64,000 nucleotides of DNA, taken from contig DXML01000012.1 in the NCBI GenBank assembly GCA_019414205.1, positions 302,617 through 366,616 on the forward strand, written 5' to 3'. The notes under the pieces are model-generated. The model searched no databases. It had not been told where the DNA came from and was given only the letters and a program-made list of their open reading frames with translations. Shown here piece by piece: positions 50,272-59,191 of this stretch. Position 1 is the stretch's first letter; each line of letters starts with the position of its first letter. The position numbers and the translations under genes are program-made. This DNA is from Collinsella sp. (GTDB lineage: Bacteria; Actinomycetota; Coriobacteriia; Coriobacteriales; Coriobacteriaceae).

Positions 50272-50949
50272 ATGTCGCTGCGCGGTGGAATCGGTTTGCC
50301 CGAGCTGCCCATAAAAGAGGGCAAGGAGTTTCGGCTTGGCATTATGGGCGGCACATTCGACCCGATTCATTACGGGCACCTGGTGACTGCCGAGCAGGCG
50401 CGCGAGTCGCTCGACTTGGACGCTGTGCTCTTTATGCCGGCGGGCTCTCCCGCCTTTAAGCTTGACAAGCCGGTTACGCCTGCCGAGGACCGTTATGCCA
50501 TGACGGTCCTCGCCACCGCCGCGAACCCGGCCTTTTTGGCGAGCCGGTTCGAGATTGACCGTCCGGGTGTAACCTATACGGCCGATACGCTTCATGCCCT
50601 TCGCGATTTTTACCCGCCGCAGGTAAAGCTCTACTTTATTACGGGCGCCGATGCGATTATCGATATTGTGACCTGGCATGATGCCGAACGAATCGCTGAG
50701 CTTGCTACCTTTATTGCGGCGACGCGACCGGGCTTTGATATCGATACGGCGCGTGCCCGAATCAAAGAGTCGGGGCTGCCGTTCGACGTGCGCTATATTC
50801 AGATTCCGGCGCTGGCGATCAGCTCGACGAACATTCGTAAGCGAGTTGCCCGCGGCATGAGCGTGCGCTATCTTACGAGCGAGTCCGTGCTCGGCTACAT
50901 TCGCAAGCGCAGGCTATATGCCGATTTGGGCCAAGAAGATTTTGAGTGA
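50272..50949 (+). CDS. nadD: Nicotinate-nucleotide adenylyltransferase
   Basis: 225 residues, ATG 50272, 3 bases after the obgE stop. GIMGGTFDPIHYGHL holds the (T/H)-x-G-H nucleotidyltransferase motif; ISSTNIRKRVARG is the second. It adenylates nicotinate mononucleotide for NAD synthesis. A leader of about 20 residues precedes the core; an internal start is possible. The next gene overlaps by one base. Confidence 0.95.
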   Translation: MSLRGGIGLPELPIKEGKEFRLGIMGGTFDPIHYGHLVTAEQARESLDLDAVLFMPAGSPAFKLDKPVTPAEDRYAMTVLATAANPAFLASRFEIDRPGVTYTADTLHALRDFYPPQVKLYFITGADAIIDIVTWHDAERIAELATFIAATRPGFDIDTARARIKESGLPFDVRYIQIPALAISSTNIRKRVARGMSVRYLTSESVLGYIRKRRLYADLGQEDFE

Positions 50950-51569
50950 TGGGGGCTACGTTGTCGGTAGAGGATCAGTTTGAGGGCGATGAGCGCGCGC
51001 TGCTCAAGCGCATTCAAGAGCTGCTCGATGTTCGCATGAAAGATAAGCGCAAGCGCTATGTGCATTCGCTGGGTGTTGCCGAGACCGCACTTCATCTGGC
51101 CGAGGTCTACGGCGTTGACCGCTTTGATGCGGCTGCCGCCGGCTTAATTCACGACTGGGACAAGGTTCTTTCCGATGACGAGCTCGTGGCCCGCGCGCTT
51201 CACTATGGCATCAAGGTTGCCGGCTCTCCTTCCGCCGCGACGCCGCTTTTGCATGGCCCTGTTGCCGCCTATGAGCTTCCGCAGCTTTTTCCCGAGCTGT
51301 CACCGGCCGTTTTCCAGGCTGTCGACCGTCACACCGTGGGTGCCTGCGACATGACGCCGCTCGATATGGTGGTCTTTGTGGCAGATGCCATCGAGCCCAA
51401 CCGTCACGGCGACTATGCCCATGCGCTGCGCAAGATGGTGGGGAAGTCCTCGCTCGATGAGTTGTTCTTCTCCTGTTTTGCGCAGGGTCTGGTCTTTGTG
51501 ATCCAGTCCGGGCGCTATCTTTATCCCACGGCTATTACGATTTACAACCATTACGCCCAGCTGCGCTAG
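50949..51569 (+). CDS. yqeK: HD-domain Ap4A hydrolase, YqeK family
   Basis: 206 residues from ATG 50949 (TGATG overlap with nadD). HD motifs: RYVHSLGVAETALHLAE (His), LIHDWDK (HD), LLHGPVAAYELP and DRHTVG, VFVADAIEPNR. YqeK enzymes cleave diadenosine tetraphosphate to two ADP using iron. The nadD-yqeK-rsfS order is conserved in Gram-positives. An N-terminal segment of ~30 residues before the HD core is not recognised. Confidence 0.92.
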   Translation: MGATLSVEDQFEGDERALLKRIQELLDVRMKDKRKRYVHSLGVAETALHLAEVYGVDRFDAAAAGLIHDWDKVLSDDELVARALHYGIKVAGSPSAATPLLHGPVAAYELPQLFPELSPAVFQAVDRHTVGACDMTPLDMVVFVADAIEPNRHGDYAHALRKMVGKSSLDELFFSCFAQGLVFVIQSGRYLYPTAITIYNHYAQLR

Positions 51570-51597
51570 CTCGGGTGTGTCTAGAAAGAGGTATTCC

Positions 51598-52053
51598 ATG
51601 GCCGACGAGACCATGACTGACGAGCAGATTCTTGAAGGTGTGGAGCACAAGAGTTTCGTTGCCACGTCCGACCGCACCGCCGCCTCGCTGTCCGCGAGCG
51701 GTGTCGCCGCCGAGGATGTCGCCCGCGCCGCCGCGCAGGCCGCCTACGACAAGAAGGGCGAGGACGTGCAGGTGCTCGACCTGACCGAGCTTTCCGACGT
51801 GTGCGACTACTTTGTGCTTGCCACCGGTACCAACAACCGCCAGGTCGATTCGATCGTCGACGAGATCGAGGAGAAGGTCGCCGAGGCTTGCGGCGAGCAT
51901 CCGTTCTCCATCGAGGGCCGCGAGCAGAAGACCTGGATGCTCATGGACTACGGCTCGGTTGTCGTCCACGTCTTCACTCCCGAAGCCCGCGACTTCTACC
52001 GCCTAGAAAAGCTCTGGGGTGACGCCCCCCAGCTCCCCCTCAATCTCCTCTAG
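51598..52053 (+). CDS. rsfS: Ribosomal silencing factor RsfS
   Basis: 151 residues from ATG 51598 with AAAGAGG upstream. The core (~45-151) has YDKKGEDVQVLDLTELSDVCDYFVLATG, NRQVDSIVDEIEEK, and the end WMLMDYGSVVVHVFTPEARDFYRLEKLWGD in family form. It binds L14 and blocks subunit joining in starvation. An acidic N-terminal extension of about 40 residues (MADETMTDEQILEGVEHKSF) is longer than usual. Confidence 0.95.
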   Translation: MADETMTDEQILEGVEHKSFVATSDRTAASLSASGVAAEDVARAAAQAAYDKKGEDVQVLDLTELSDVCDYFVLATGTNNRQVDSIVDEIEEKVAEACGEHPFSIEGREQKTWMLMDYGSVVVHVFTPEARDFYRLEKLWGDAPQLPLNLL

Positions 52054-52085
52054 TAGCTCATTTGATACGGGGCTTTTTAGCTAGC
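52051..52085. repeat. Dispersed intergenic repeat, single unit
   Basis: Beginning at the rsfS stop codon, GTAGCTCATTTG followed by ACGGGGCT and TTTTAGCTA. The same consensus occurs after the ppdK-regulator gene at 60064-60124. The similarity is about 80% over ~34 bases by eye. Confidence 0.6.
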
Positions 52086-52097
52086 TTCGCGCATTTC

Positions 52098-52140
52098 GCC
52101 GGGCAGTTGCGGTTTTCCGCACCTGCCCGGCTTTCTTTTT
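52098..52140. terminator. Terminator between rsfS and dinB (convergent)
   Basis: GCCGGGCAG (52098-52106) pairs with CTGCCCGGC (52123-52131); an inner TGCGG/CCGCA pairing extends the stem. A T-run (CTTTCTTTTT) follows on the plus strand. It ends rsfS and may also serve dinB. Confidence 0.85.
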
Positions 52141-52152
52141 GCCTAAAGGCGG

Positions 52153-53406
52153 TTAATCGTTGAAGCGGGATTGGCGGCCGAAAGATAGGGCGGTGTCGCC
52201 GAACTTGTCTCGGACGGCGTCGATAGCGACCGAGAGGTCGCGACGGTCGCTTGATTGGGCTCCGCGGTCGTCGACTTCGCAGAACAGGTCGGTCTGGATG
52301 CCGCCTTGGTGGTCGAAGTCGCTCATGCCGATGCCCGCTAAGCGAACATGCATGCCTTCCTGCCAGATGTTGTCGAGCAGTTCGAGTGCAACCGCCACGA
52401 AGATGTTCTCATCGTCGGTCGGATGAGGCAGCCGGCGCTGTGCCGTACGCCCGCTGCCATACGAATACTTAAGCTTGAGCGTTACCGTGCCGCCCGTCAG
52501 TCCCTGACGGCGCAGGCGGCGTCCAACCGACTCTCCCAACAGCGCAATCGCCGCTTCGATGTCCCCACGCTCAGTCAAATCTTTCGCAAAGGTGCGCTCA
52601 TTGCTCACGGATTTAACCTCGCGTTCCTCATCGAGGCTTGTTACTTCGGATATTTCGAGTCCCAGCGCACGCTGGCGCATGCGTTCGCCGTTGACGCCAA
52701 AAATAGAGGCCAAGGTGGATTCCGGCGCGCGTGACAGCTCGCCGAGCGTGTAGATGCGCATACGGCGCAGTCGCTCCTCGGCCGAGCGCCCGATGCCGCT
52801 CATGGCAGATACCGGCAGCGCGGCCAAAAAGCGCTGCTCGGTTCCGGGGCGCACGATGGTCAGCCCAAACGGCTTATCCCGCTCGCTTGCGATCTTTGCG
52901 ACCGTCTTGTTGCAGCCCACGCCAATGGAGCACGTCACTCCCAGCGCTGCCACACGGTCGCTTATACGCCGTGCAACCAGCAGTGGGTCCTCGGGCGCAA
53001 AGCGACCCGGTGTGATATCGATAAAGGCTTCGTCGATGGATACGCGCTCAACGCGCGGCGTCTCCTCGGCAAGAATCGCCATGACCTGCGCGCTCACCTC
53101 GCGGTAGCGATCAAAGTGCCCGTGCGTCCAAATGGCTTGCGGGCACAAGCGCCGCGCCTCGGCCGAGGCCATGGCAGAGCGCACGCCAAAGCGACGTGCC
53201 TCATACGAGCACGTGGACACGACGCCACGCGAATCGGCGTCTCCGCCCACGATGAGTGGCTTTCCGCGCCATTCGGGATGATCGAGCATCTCCACGCTCG
53301 CAAAAAACGCATCGAGGTCCATGAGGCCCACCGCCGAACCCGTCCAGGGAGGCGGTGTGACGCCCATGGCATCCTCATAACCGTATGTATGTTCGCGTCT
53401 TTCCAT
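52153..53406 (-). CDS. dinB: DNA polymerase IV (Y family)
   Basis: 417 residues. Y-family motifs: LMDLDAFFASVE with catalytic Asp, CSYEARRFGVRSAM, RVSIDEAFID with the catalytic Asp-Glu, CSIGVGCNKTVAKIASERDKP, and an HhH segment (MSGIGRSAEERLRRM). The little finger domain (~260-370) is followed by a tail without a clear beta-clamp motif; QTDLF in GIQTDLFCEV (about residue 380) is a good candidate. It bypasses lesions at the cost of errors. Single gene on the minus strand between two plus-strand operons. The ATG may coincide with the transcript start. Confidence 0.94.
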   Translation of the reverse strand: MERREHTYGYEDAMGVTPPPWTGSAVGLMDLDAFFASVEMLDHPEWRGKPLIVGGDADSRGVVSTCSYEARRFGVRSAMASAEARRLCPQAIWTHGHFDRYREVSAQVMAILAEETPRVERVSIDEAFIDITPGRFAPEDPLLVARRISDRVAALGVTCSIGVGCNKTVAKIASERDKPFGLTIVRPGTEQRFLAALPVSAMSGIGRSAEERLRRMRIYTLGELSRAPESTLASIFGVNGERMRQRALGLEISEVTSLDEEREVKSVSNERTFAKDLTERGDIEAAIALLGESVGRRLRRQGLTGGTVTLKLKYSYGSGRTAQRRLPHPTDDENIFVAVALELLDNIWQEGMHVRLAGIGMSDFDHQGGIQTDLFCEVDDRGAQSSDRRDLSVAIDAVRDKFGDTALSFGRQSRFND

Positions 53407-53412
53407 GTCATG

Positions 53413-53418
53413 AGTATA
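53413..53418 (-). promoter_or_regulatory. dinB -10 giving a possibly leaderless mRNA
   Basis: On the minus strand TATACT is followed by CATGAC and then the annotated ATG, so a start site 7 bases after the -10 would fall on the initiation codon. No good -35 or ribosome site is seen. Confidence 0.45.
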
Positions 53419-53450
53419 CCGCGCAGCTCATGTGGGGTGCGTGTATGTGC

Positions 53451-53478
53451 TTGCAAATCCCGAATTCTTGTCTAAGAT
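53451..53478 (+). promoter_or_regulatory. Promoter of the rpsP operon
   Basis: TTGCAA (53451-53456), 16 bases, TAAGAT (53473-53478). This leaves a leader of about 120 bases before rpsP in which I see no strong hairpin. Confidence 0.5.
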
Positions 53479-53607
53479 ATGGATTTGCCCTCGACTACAC
53501 CGAAGAAGTTGGTCTCACGGACTTCACCTGCCCGCGTCGATGGCGTATTATGTTCAACTGTTTGTTTGTAGTTGCAGCCTAAAGCTGCTTGGTTGGAGGA
53601 GTTTCCT

Positions 53608-53937
53608 TTGGCAGTCAAGATTCGCCTTGCTCGTCACGGCGCTAAGAAGCGTCCGTACTACCGTGTCGTCGTCGCCGATTCCCGCGCCCCGCGTGACGGT
53701 CGTATCATCGAGGAGGTTGGCCGCTACAACCCGATGACCGCCCCCAAGACCATCAACCTCGACCTCGAGAAGATCGCCGACTGGCAGTCCAAGGGCGCTC
53801 AGCTCACCGACGCCGTCGCCGCTCTGGTCAAGGCCGCCAACGAGGGCGAGAAGACCGAGACCGTCGTCAAGAAGTCCAAGAAGCAGCTCGCCAAAGAGGC
53901 CGAGGCCGCTGAGGCCGCTGAGGGCGCCGAGGAGTAA
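53608..53937 (+). CDS. rpsP: 30S ribosomal protein S16
   Basis: 109 residues from TTG 53608, with GGAGGA 7 bases upstream. AVKIRLARHGAKKRPYYRVVVADSR is diagnostic. The C-terminus carries an Ala/Glu/Lys extension (~80-109). First gene of the classic rpsP-khpA-rimM-trmD operon, joining 30S assembly and tRNA modification. Confidence 0.98.
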   Translation: MAVKIRLARHGAKKRPYYRVVVADSRAPRDGRIIEEVGRYNPMTAPKTINLDLEKIADWQSKGAQLTDAVAALVKAANEGEKTETVVKKSKKQLAKEAEAAEAAEGAEE

Positions 53938-53940
53938 ATC

Positions 53941-54225
53941 GTGCCTGAGGTTGACGCTGCACAGCTCGAGGGTGAGGCAATGCTCTCAGATCGCATCGCC
54001 GATCTCGTCGAATATCTCGTTGTTCAGATCGTCGACGACCCGGATTCCGTGAGCCTTGAGGTCATCGATGGTGACGACGCCTCTACGATCGAGGTTTCTG
54101 TCGCCGAGGATGACGTCGCTAAGGTCATCGGCCGTCGTGGCCGTACCATCAAGGCCATTCGCACGCTCGCCCGTGCACTGGCCGCTCGCCTCGACACTGC
54201 TGTCGAGGTAGAGGTTCTGGGCTAG
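53941..54225 (+). CDS. khpA: KH-domain RNA-binding protein KhpA
   Basis: 94 residues from GTG 53941 (GAGGAG 5 bases upstream); a shorter ATG start at 53980 would give the usual ~80. One KH domain: VAEDDVAKVIGRRGRTIKAIRTLARAL with the G-x-x-G loop IGRRGR. KhpA binds small and messenger RNAs and affects cell division and shape in Gram-positives. Placed between rpsP and rimM, as is common. Confidence 0.94.
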   Translation: MPEVDAAQLEGEAMLSDRIADLVEYLVVQIVDDPDSVSLEVIDGDDASTIEVSVAEDDVAKVIGRRGRTIKAIRTLARALAARLDTAVEVEVLG

Positions 54226-54229
54226 GACC

Positions 54230-54751
54230 TTGAGGTCCCAGTACAAAAACATCGCCCGTGTGGTCAAGCCGCACGGAAGGAAGGGGGAGGTCCTCGCGCA
54301 GCCGCTGCGGGGGCTTCCTTCTGTATTAGAGCCGGGTATGCGCGTCGCCCTGACGCCGCCGGCGCTCAAGCGCGACCGCTTTTGCACGGTCGTGTCCGTC
54401 ACCGATACGGGCGATGGCGATCTGGTCTCGTTTGAGGGCATTGACGACTTGACGGCCGCCGAGGGCATCACGGGATGCTATGTGTTGGCAAATCGTGACG
54501 ATTTTGAGCTCGATTCACTCGACGCCGCCTATACCGACCTGATGGGTCGCGAGGTGGTCGACGAGCGCTTCGGTTCACTCGGCACGATCGTCGAGATCAT
54601 GTCGACGCCCGCTAACGATGTTTGGGTTGTCGAGGGTGATCGGTACGGCGAGGTGCTGATTCCCGTGATCGAGCAGGTTGTGCTTGATCTTCCCGACACA
54701 GGAACAATTTCCGTCCACGTTATGGACGGCCTGATCGATATGGACAAGTAG
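54230..54751 (+). CDS. rimM: 16S rRNA processing protein RimM
   Basis: 173 residues from TTG 54230, 4 bases after khpA. NIARVVKPHGRKGEVLAQPL is the N-terminal motif; LVSFEGIDDLTAAEGITGCYV and DVWVVEGDRYGEVLIPVIEQVV mark the two barrels. It helps mature the 30S head. Neighbours are in the standard order. Confidence 0.95.
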   Translation: MRSQYKNIARVVKPHGRKGEVLAQPLRGLPSVLEPGMRVALTPPALKRDRFCTVVSVTDTGDGDLVSFEGIDDLTAAEGITGCYVLANRDDFELDSLDAAYTDLMGREVVDERFGSLGTIVEIMSTPANDVWVVEGDRYGEVLIPVIEQVVLDLPDTGTISVHVMDGLIDMDK

Positions 54752-54761
54752 GGAGGAAAAC

Positions 54762-55520
54762 ATGCTGATCGAGACCCTTTCGGTCTTTCCCGAGATGTTT
54801 GAGCCCGTCATGTCCACATCGATCTTGGGCCGCGCCCGCAAGGCCGGCCTTTTTGATTTTAAGGCCTATAACCTGCGTGACTGGACGCACGACCGTCATC
54901 GTACCGTTGATGACGAGCCGTACGGCGGCGGGCAGGGCATGCTCATGAAGGTCGAGCCCATCGCCGAGGCCATCGAGGCTATTGGCTCCGAGGGTCCCAA
55001 GCCCACCGTGGTGTTCTTTACGCCCTGCGGCGAGCCCTTTACGCAGCATGTGGCCGAGCGCCTGCTCAAAAGCGAGCGCCTGTTGTTTGTGTGCAGTCGC
55101 TATGAGGGCGTCGATGAGCGCGCGTATGCGTATGCCGACGAGCGCCTGTCGATCGGCGACTACGTGCTTACGGGCGGCGAGCTGCCCGCCATGGTCGTTG
55201 CCGACGCCGTCGTACGTCTGATTCCCGGCGCCCTTGGTGACGAGATGAGCAACGTCGATGAGTCGTTCTCGACTGCCGAGGACGGTGGCCTGCTCGAGTA
55301 CGCGCAGTACACCCGTCCCGCCGAGTTCAACGGTGAGGGCGTGCCGCCGGTGCTCGTGAGCGGCGACCATGCCAAGGTTGACGCCTGGCGCCGCAAGAAT
55401 GCCATCGAGCGCACCTGCCGTTGGCGTCCCGACCTGATTGAGACGGCGCGGCTTACGCCCGAGGAGCGCGCATACGCGCAGGAGATTCTGGACGCGTCGT
55501 ATTCGCTAAGCGAGGAGTGA
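54762..55520 (+). CDS. trmD: tRNA (guanine-37-N1)-methyltransferase
   Basis: 252 residues, ATG with AGGGAGG upstream. The SPOUT knot shows VVFFTPCGEPF, CSRYEGVDERAY, LSIGDYVLTGGELPAMVVADA. DDEPYGGGQGMLMKVEP is the conserved substrate loop. It methylates G37 of tRNAs to keep the reading frame, using SAM. It lies one base before lepB and is probably coupled to it. Confidence 0.97.
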   Translation: MLIETLSVFPEMFEPVMSTSILGRARKAGLFDFKAYNLRDWTHDRHRTVDDEPYGGGQGMLMKVEPIAEAIEAIGSEGPKPTVVFFTPCGEPFTQHVAERLLKSERLLFVCSRYEGVDERAYAYADERLSIGDYVLTGGELPAMVVADAVVRLIPGALGDEMSNVDESFSTAEDGGLLEYAQYTRPAEFNGEGVPPVLVSGDHAKVDAWRRKNAIERTCRWRPDLIETARLTPEERAYAQEILDASYSLSEE

Positions 55521-55522
55521 GA

Positions 55523-56086
55523 ATGGTTCCATCGCAGCATTCCGTGCTAAAGGGTGCGTTTGAGTGGATCGTGGTCGTCGCGATCGCACTGGTCGCTACC
55601 TTCTTGATTCGCTCGTTTGTGGTCGAACCCTTTGTGGTGCCTACCGGTTCCATGGAGTCCACGATCGAGATCGGCGACCAGATCCTGGCGCAAAAAGTGA
55701 GCCTCGAGCTCGGCCAGCCCGTCAACCAAGGCGATATCGTGGTGTTCCACAACCCCGATGGTACCTCCGAGCACGATGTTCTCGTCAAGCGTGTTATTGC
55801 CACGGCCGGCCAGACGGTCGACCTTCAGGACGGCAAGGTGGTCGTTGACGGCCAGGCGCTCGACGAGGACTACACGACCGGCATGAGCTGGCCGCTTTCG
55901 GTCCAAGCTCCCGGCGCTCAGGTAAGCTATCCCTACACCGTTCCCGACGGGTGCGTGTGGGTGATGGGCGACAACCGCGAAAACTCTGCCGACTCGCGCT
56001 ACTTTGGTCCCGTTGATCGCTCTGATTTGATCGCCGTGGCGCTTGTGCGCTACTGGCCGCTCAACCGCATCGGCGCTATCGACTAA
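55523..56086 (+). CDS. lepB: Signal peptidase I
   Basis: 187 residues from ATG 55523 (GAGGAG 5 bases upstream). One membrane helix (~13-32), then the catalytic Ser in PTGSMESTIEIGD, the catalytic Lys in DVLVKRVIATAGQ, and MGDNRENSADSRYFGPV. It removes signal peptides outside the membrane. Gram-positive single-anchor type, usual length. Confidence 0.96.
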   Translation: MVPSQHSVLKGAFEWIVVVAIALVATFLIRSFVVEPFVVPTGSMESTIEIGDQILAQKVSLELGQPVNQGDIVVFHNPDGTSEHDVLVKRVIATAGQTVDLQDGKVVVDGQALDEDYTTGMSWPLSVQAPGAQVSYPYTVPDGCVWVMGDNRENSADSRYFGPVDRSDLIAVALVRYWPLNRIGAID

Positions 56087-56145
56087 AAACCGCTATAGTA
56101 CAGTACCTAACCGTGTAATCGTTTCGACGAGGGGATATTAGAGGC

Positions 56146-57057
56146 ATGAACGCTTCATCGCTTTCCTTCCAAGACATCATCCTGCGCCTCCAGCAGTACT
56201 GGGGCGAGCAGGGCTGCGTCATTATGCAGCCCTATGACTCCGAGGTCGGTGCCGGTACCTTCCACACCGCGACCACGCTGCGCTCGCTCGGTCCCGCCGA
56301 GTGGCGCACCTGCTATGCGCAGCCTTGCCGCCGTCCTGCCGACGGCCGCTACGGCGAGAATCCCAACCGCATGCAGCACTACTATCAGTTCCAGGTGCTC
56401 ATCAAGCCGTCTCCGGTCAACGCCCAGGAGCTTTACCTGGGTTCTCTGGCAGCCATTGGTCTGGACCCCAACGACCATGACGTTCGTTTTGTCGAGGACG
56501 ACTGGGAGAGCCCGACGCTCGGCGCCTGGGGCCTTGGCTGGGAGGTCTGGCTCAACGGCATGGAGGTCACGCAGTTCACGTACTTCCAGCAGGTGGGCGG
56601 CATCGAGGTCGACCCTGTGCCTGTCGAGATCACCTATGGTCTGGAGCGTATCGCCATGTACGCCCAGGGCGTCAACTCCGTCTACGACCTGGTGTGGAGC
56701 TATCTGCCCGATGGCACGCCCATGACCTATGGCGACGTGTTCCTGGAGAACGAGCGCGAGTTTAGCGCCTACAACTTTGAGGTCGCTAACGTCGAGATGA
56801 TGCGTCAGAAGTTTGACGACTACGAGGCCGAGTGCCACTCCTGCCTTGAGCGCAAGCTGCCGCTGCCCGCATACGACTGCGTCATGAAGTGCAGCCATGC
56901 CTTCAACCTGCTCGATGCCCGCGGCGCGCTGTCCGCGGTCGAGCGTGCCAACTACATCCTGCGCGTCCGCGCCGTCGCCAAGGCGTGCTGCGAGGCCTAT
57001 ATGGCCGAGGTCGCCGGAGTCAACGAGAATGCCGACCAGGAAGGCGAGGTGGCGTAA
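56146..57057 (+). CDS. glyQ: Glycyl-tRNA synthetase, alpha chain
   Basis: 303 residues, ATG with GAGGGGAT upstream. FQDIILRLQQYWGEQGCVIMQPYDSEVGAGTFH-type start, then AQPCRRPADGRYGENPNRMQHYYQFQV and LGWEVWLNGMEVTQFTYFQQ mark the class II catalytic core that activates glycine. It works as a tetramer with the beta chain 3 bases downstream. Confidence 0.97.
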   Translation: MNASSLSFQDIILRLQQYWGEQGCVIMQPYDSEVGAGTFHTATTLRSLGPAEWRTCYAQPCRRPADGRYGENPNRMQHYYQFQVLIKPSPVNAQELYLGSLAAIGLDPNDHDVRFVEDDWESPTLGAWGLGWEVWLNGMEVTQFTYFQQVGGIEVDPVPVEITYGLERIAMYAQGVNSVYDLVWSYLPDGTPMTYGDVFLENEREFSAYNFEVANVEMMRQKFDDYEAECHSCLERKLPLPAYDCVMKCSHAFNLLDARGALSAVERANYILRVRAVAKACCEAYMAEVAGVNENADQEGEVA

Positions 57058-57060
57058 GCC

Positions 57061-59157
57061 ATGGCAGACGCTAAGGATTTCCTGTTTGAGATCGGTACGG
57101 AGGAAATGCCCTCCGCACCGCTGAACAATGCCGTCAAGCAGCTTGGCACCATGATCGCCAAGGGTCTCGACGAGGCCGGTCTGGCCCACGGCGAGGTCCG
57201 CGTGATCTCGAGCCCGCGTCGTCTGGCTGCACTCGTTGCCGACGTCGCCACCGCGACCGATGAGGTCCATGAGGTCAAGCGCGGCCCCGCGGCAAACATT
57301 GCCTTTGATGCCGACGGCAACGCCACCAAGGCCGCCCAGGGCTTTGCCCGCAAGTGCGGTGTGGCTGCCGAGGACCTGGTTCGTCGCGAGGACACCGACG
57401 GTCGCGAGTATGTGTTCGCCGAGAAGAACATTCCTTCCGCGCCGGCTACCCCGATCCTGACGGCCCTGTGCGAGAAGACCATCGCCGGCCTGCAGTGGCC
57501 CAACTACCGCAGCCAGCGCTGGGGCCACGAGCACGCTACGTTTGTGCGTCCGGTCCGTTGGATCTGCTGCCTTCTGGGTGAAGACGTCGTGCCCGTGTCG
57601 TTTGCCGACGTGACGAGCGGCAACACCACGCGTGGTCATCGCGTTCTGGGCCCTGGTGACCATGTTGTCGCCAGCCCCGCCGTCTACGAGCAGGTGCTCG
57701 AGGACGCCGGCGTGCTCTCTGCCGAGCGTCGTCGTGAGGTCATCCTTGCCGGTATCGCCGAGGTCGAGGCCGCTCGCCCCGGCTGCCATGTCGACACGCC
57801 CAAGAAGGTCTTTGAGGAGGTCATCAACCTCTGCGAGTGGCCGACGGTGCTCGTCGGTACTTTCGACGAGGAATTCCTCAAGGTCCCGCACGAGATTATC
57901 TGCGAGTCCATGCTCACCAACCAGCGCTACTTCCCGATCTATGACGGCGAGGGCAAGCTGACGCGTGAGTTCGTGGTCGTCTCCAACAGCAAGCCCGAGA
58001 ACGCCGAGCGAGTGATCGACGGTAACGAGCGCGTCGTGCGCGCCCGTCTGGACGACGCTAAGTTCTTCTACGAGGAGGACCTGAAGATCTCCCTCGACGA
58101 GTTCCGTGAGCGTCTGTCCAAGGTTGCCTTCCAGGAGAAGCTCGGTAGCGTGCTCGCCAAGTCCGAGCGCATCGAGCAGCTCGCGCTCGCTATCGCCCGC
58201 GAGGCTCACCTGGGCGCCCATCTTGCCGCCGACGCTGCTCGCGCCGCACACCTGTGCAAGGCAGACCTGGTGTCCAACGCCGTCGTCGAGTTCACGAGCC
58301 AGCAGGGCGTGATGGGCGGTTATTACGCGACCGCGATGGGGGAGAACGACGAGGTCGCCCATGCTATTCGCGATCACTATCGTCCCCGTTTTGCCGGTGA
58401 CGAGCTGCCCGAGGGCACCGCTGGCTGCATCGTGGCCTGCGCCGACAAGCTCGATACCATCGCCGGTATCTTTGCCATCGGCGAGCCCCCGACCGGCTCC
58501 TCCGACCCCTACGCGCTGCGTCGTGCCGCTATCGGCATTATCAACATCCTGCGCGACCGTCTGCCGATCGACCCCACGTCGCTCATCGACTTTGCCCTCG
58601 AACTCTACAGTGAGCAGGGCATTGAGTTCGACGCCGCCGAGGTCGCCCAGCAGGTTCGTGACTTCTTCCATGGCCGCCTGGTGAGCATGGCCCGCGACGA
58701 AAAGATTCCGGCCGATACCGTCGCCGCCGTCTCCGCGGTGCACATCATCGCCCCGTCCGTCTTCTTCGCCCGCTGCGCCGCCCTCGACGAGGCCCGCAAG
58801 AACGACGCTGAGACGTTCGACAACCTGGCGACCGCCTATGCCCGCGCCGCGCATATCTCCAAGCCCGAGCTGGGTGCGGAGTATGACCGCAGCCTGATGG
58901 GCGAGGTCGAGCTTGCGCTCGCCGACGCCTCCGAGGCTGCTCAGACCGCCGTCGATGCCGCCCTTGCTGCCGAGGACTACCCGGCCGCATTTGCCGCCCT
59001 CGCCGCCCTGCGCGCGCCCATCGACCGTTTCTTCGATGAGGTCATGGTCATGGACAAGGACGAGCAGCTTCGCGATAATCGCCTTAAGCTGCTCAACCGC
59101 TTCGAGGCCGTTTTCTCCGGCATTGCCAACATCGGTGAGCTTGCCCGCAAAAAGTAA
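57061..59157 (+). CDS. glyS: Glycyl-tRNA synthetase, beta chain
   Basis: 698 residues. DFLFEIGTEEMPSAPLNNAV opens the family; FVRPVRWICCLLG, ESMLTNQRYFPIYDGEGKL and a central HD-like section are present, and the C-terminal part resembles a tRNA anticodon-binding domain. It binds tRNA-Gly for the alpha chain. A 1084-codon open frame on the other strand over glyQ-glyS is a composition artefact. Confidence 0.97.
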   Translation: MADAKDFLFEIGTEEMPSAPLNNAVKQLGTMIAKGLDEAGLAHGEVRVISSPRRLAALVADVATATDEVHEVKRGPAANIAFDADGNATKAAQGFARKCGVAAEDLVRREDTDGREYVFAEKNIPSAPATPILTALCEKTIAGLQWPNYRSQRWGHEHATFVRPVRWICCLLGEDVVPVSFADVTSGNTTRGHRVLGPGDHVVASPAVYEQVLEDAGVLSAERRREVILAGIAEVEAARPGCHVDTPKKVFEEVINLCEWPTVLVGTFDEEFLKVPHEIICESMLTNQRYFPIYDGEGKLTREFVVVSNSKPENAERVIDGNERVVRARLDDAKFFYEEDLKISLDEFRERLSKVAFQEKLGSVLAKSERIEQLALAIAREAHLGAHLAADAARAAHLCKADLVSNAVVEFTSQQGVMGGYYATAMGENDEVAHAIRDHYRPRFAGDELPEGTAGCIVACADKLDTIAGIFAIGEPPTGSSDPYALRRAAIGIINILRDRLPIDPTSLIDFALELYSEQGIEFDAAEVAQQVRDFFHGRLVSMARDEKIPADTVAAVSAVHIIAPSVFFARCAALDEARKNDAETFDNLATAYARAAHISKPELGAEYDRSLMGEVELALADASEAAQTAVDAALAAEDYPAAFAALAALRAPIDRFFDEVMVMDKDEQLRDNRLKLLNRFEAVFSGIANIGELARKK

Positions 59158-59191
59158 GCCAGCCTGCGCATAAGCGCAAAAGGAGCCCCGC

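Noticed and set aside
53380..53406. A GAAC half-site near dinB considered as an SOS box
   Set aside because: The second half (GTTC at the right spacing) is missing and the site lies inside the coding sequence.
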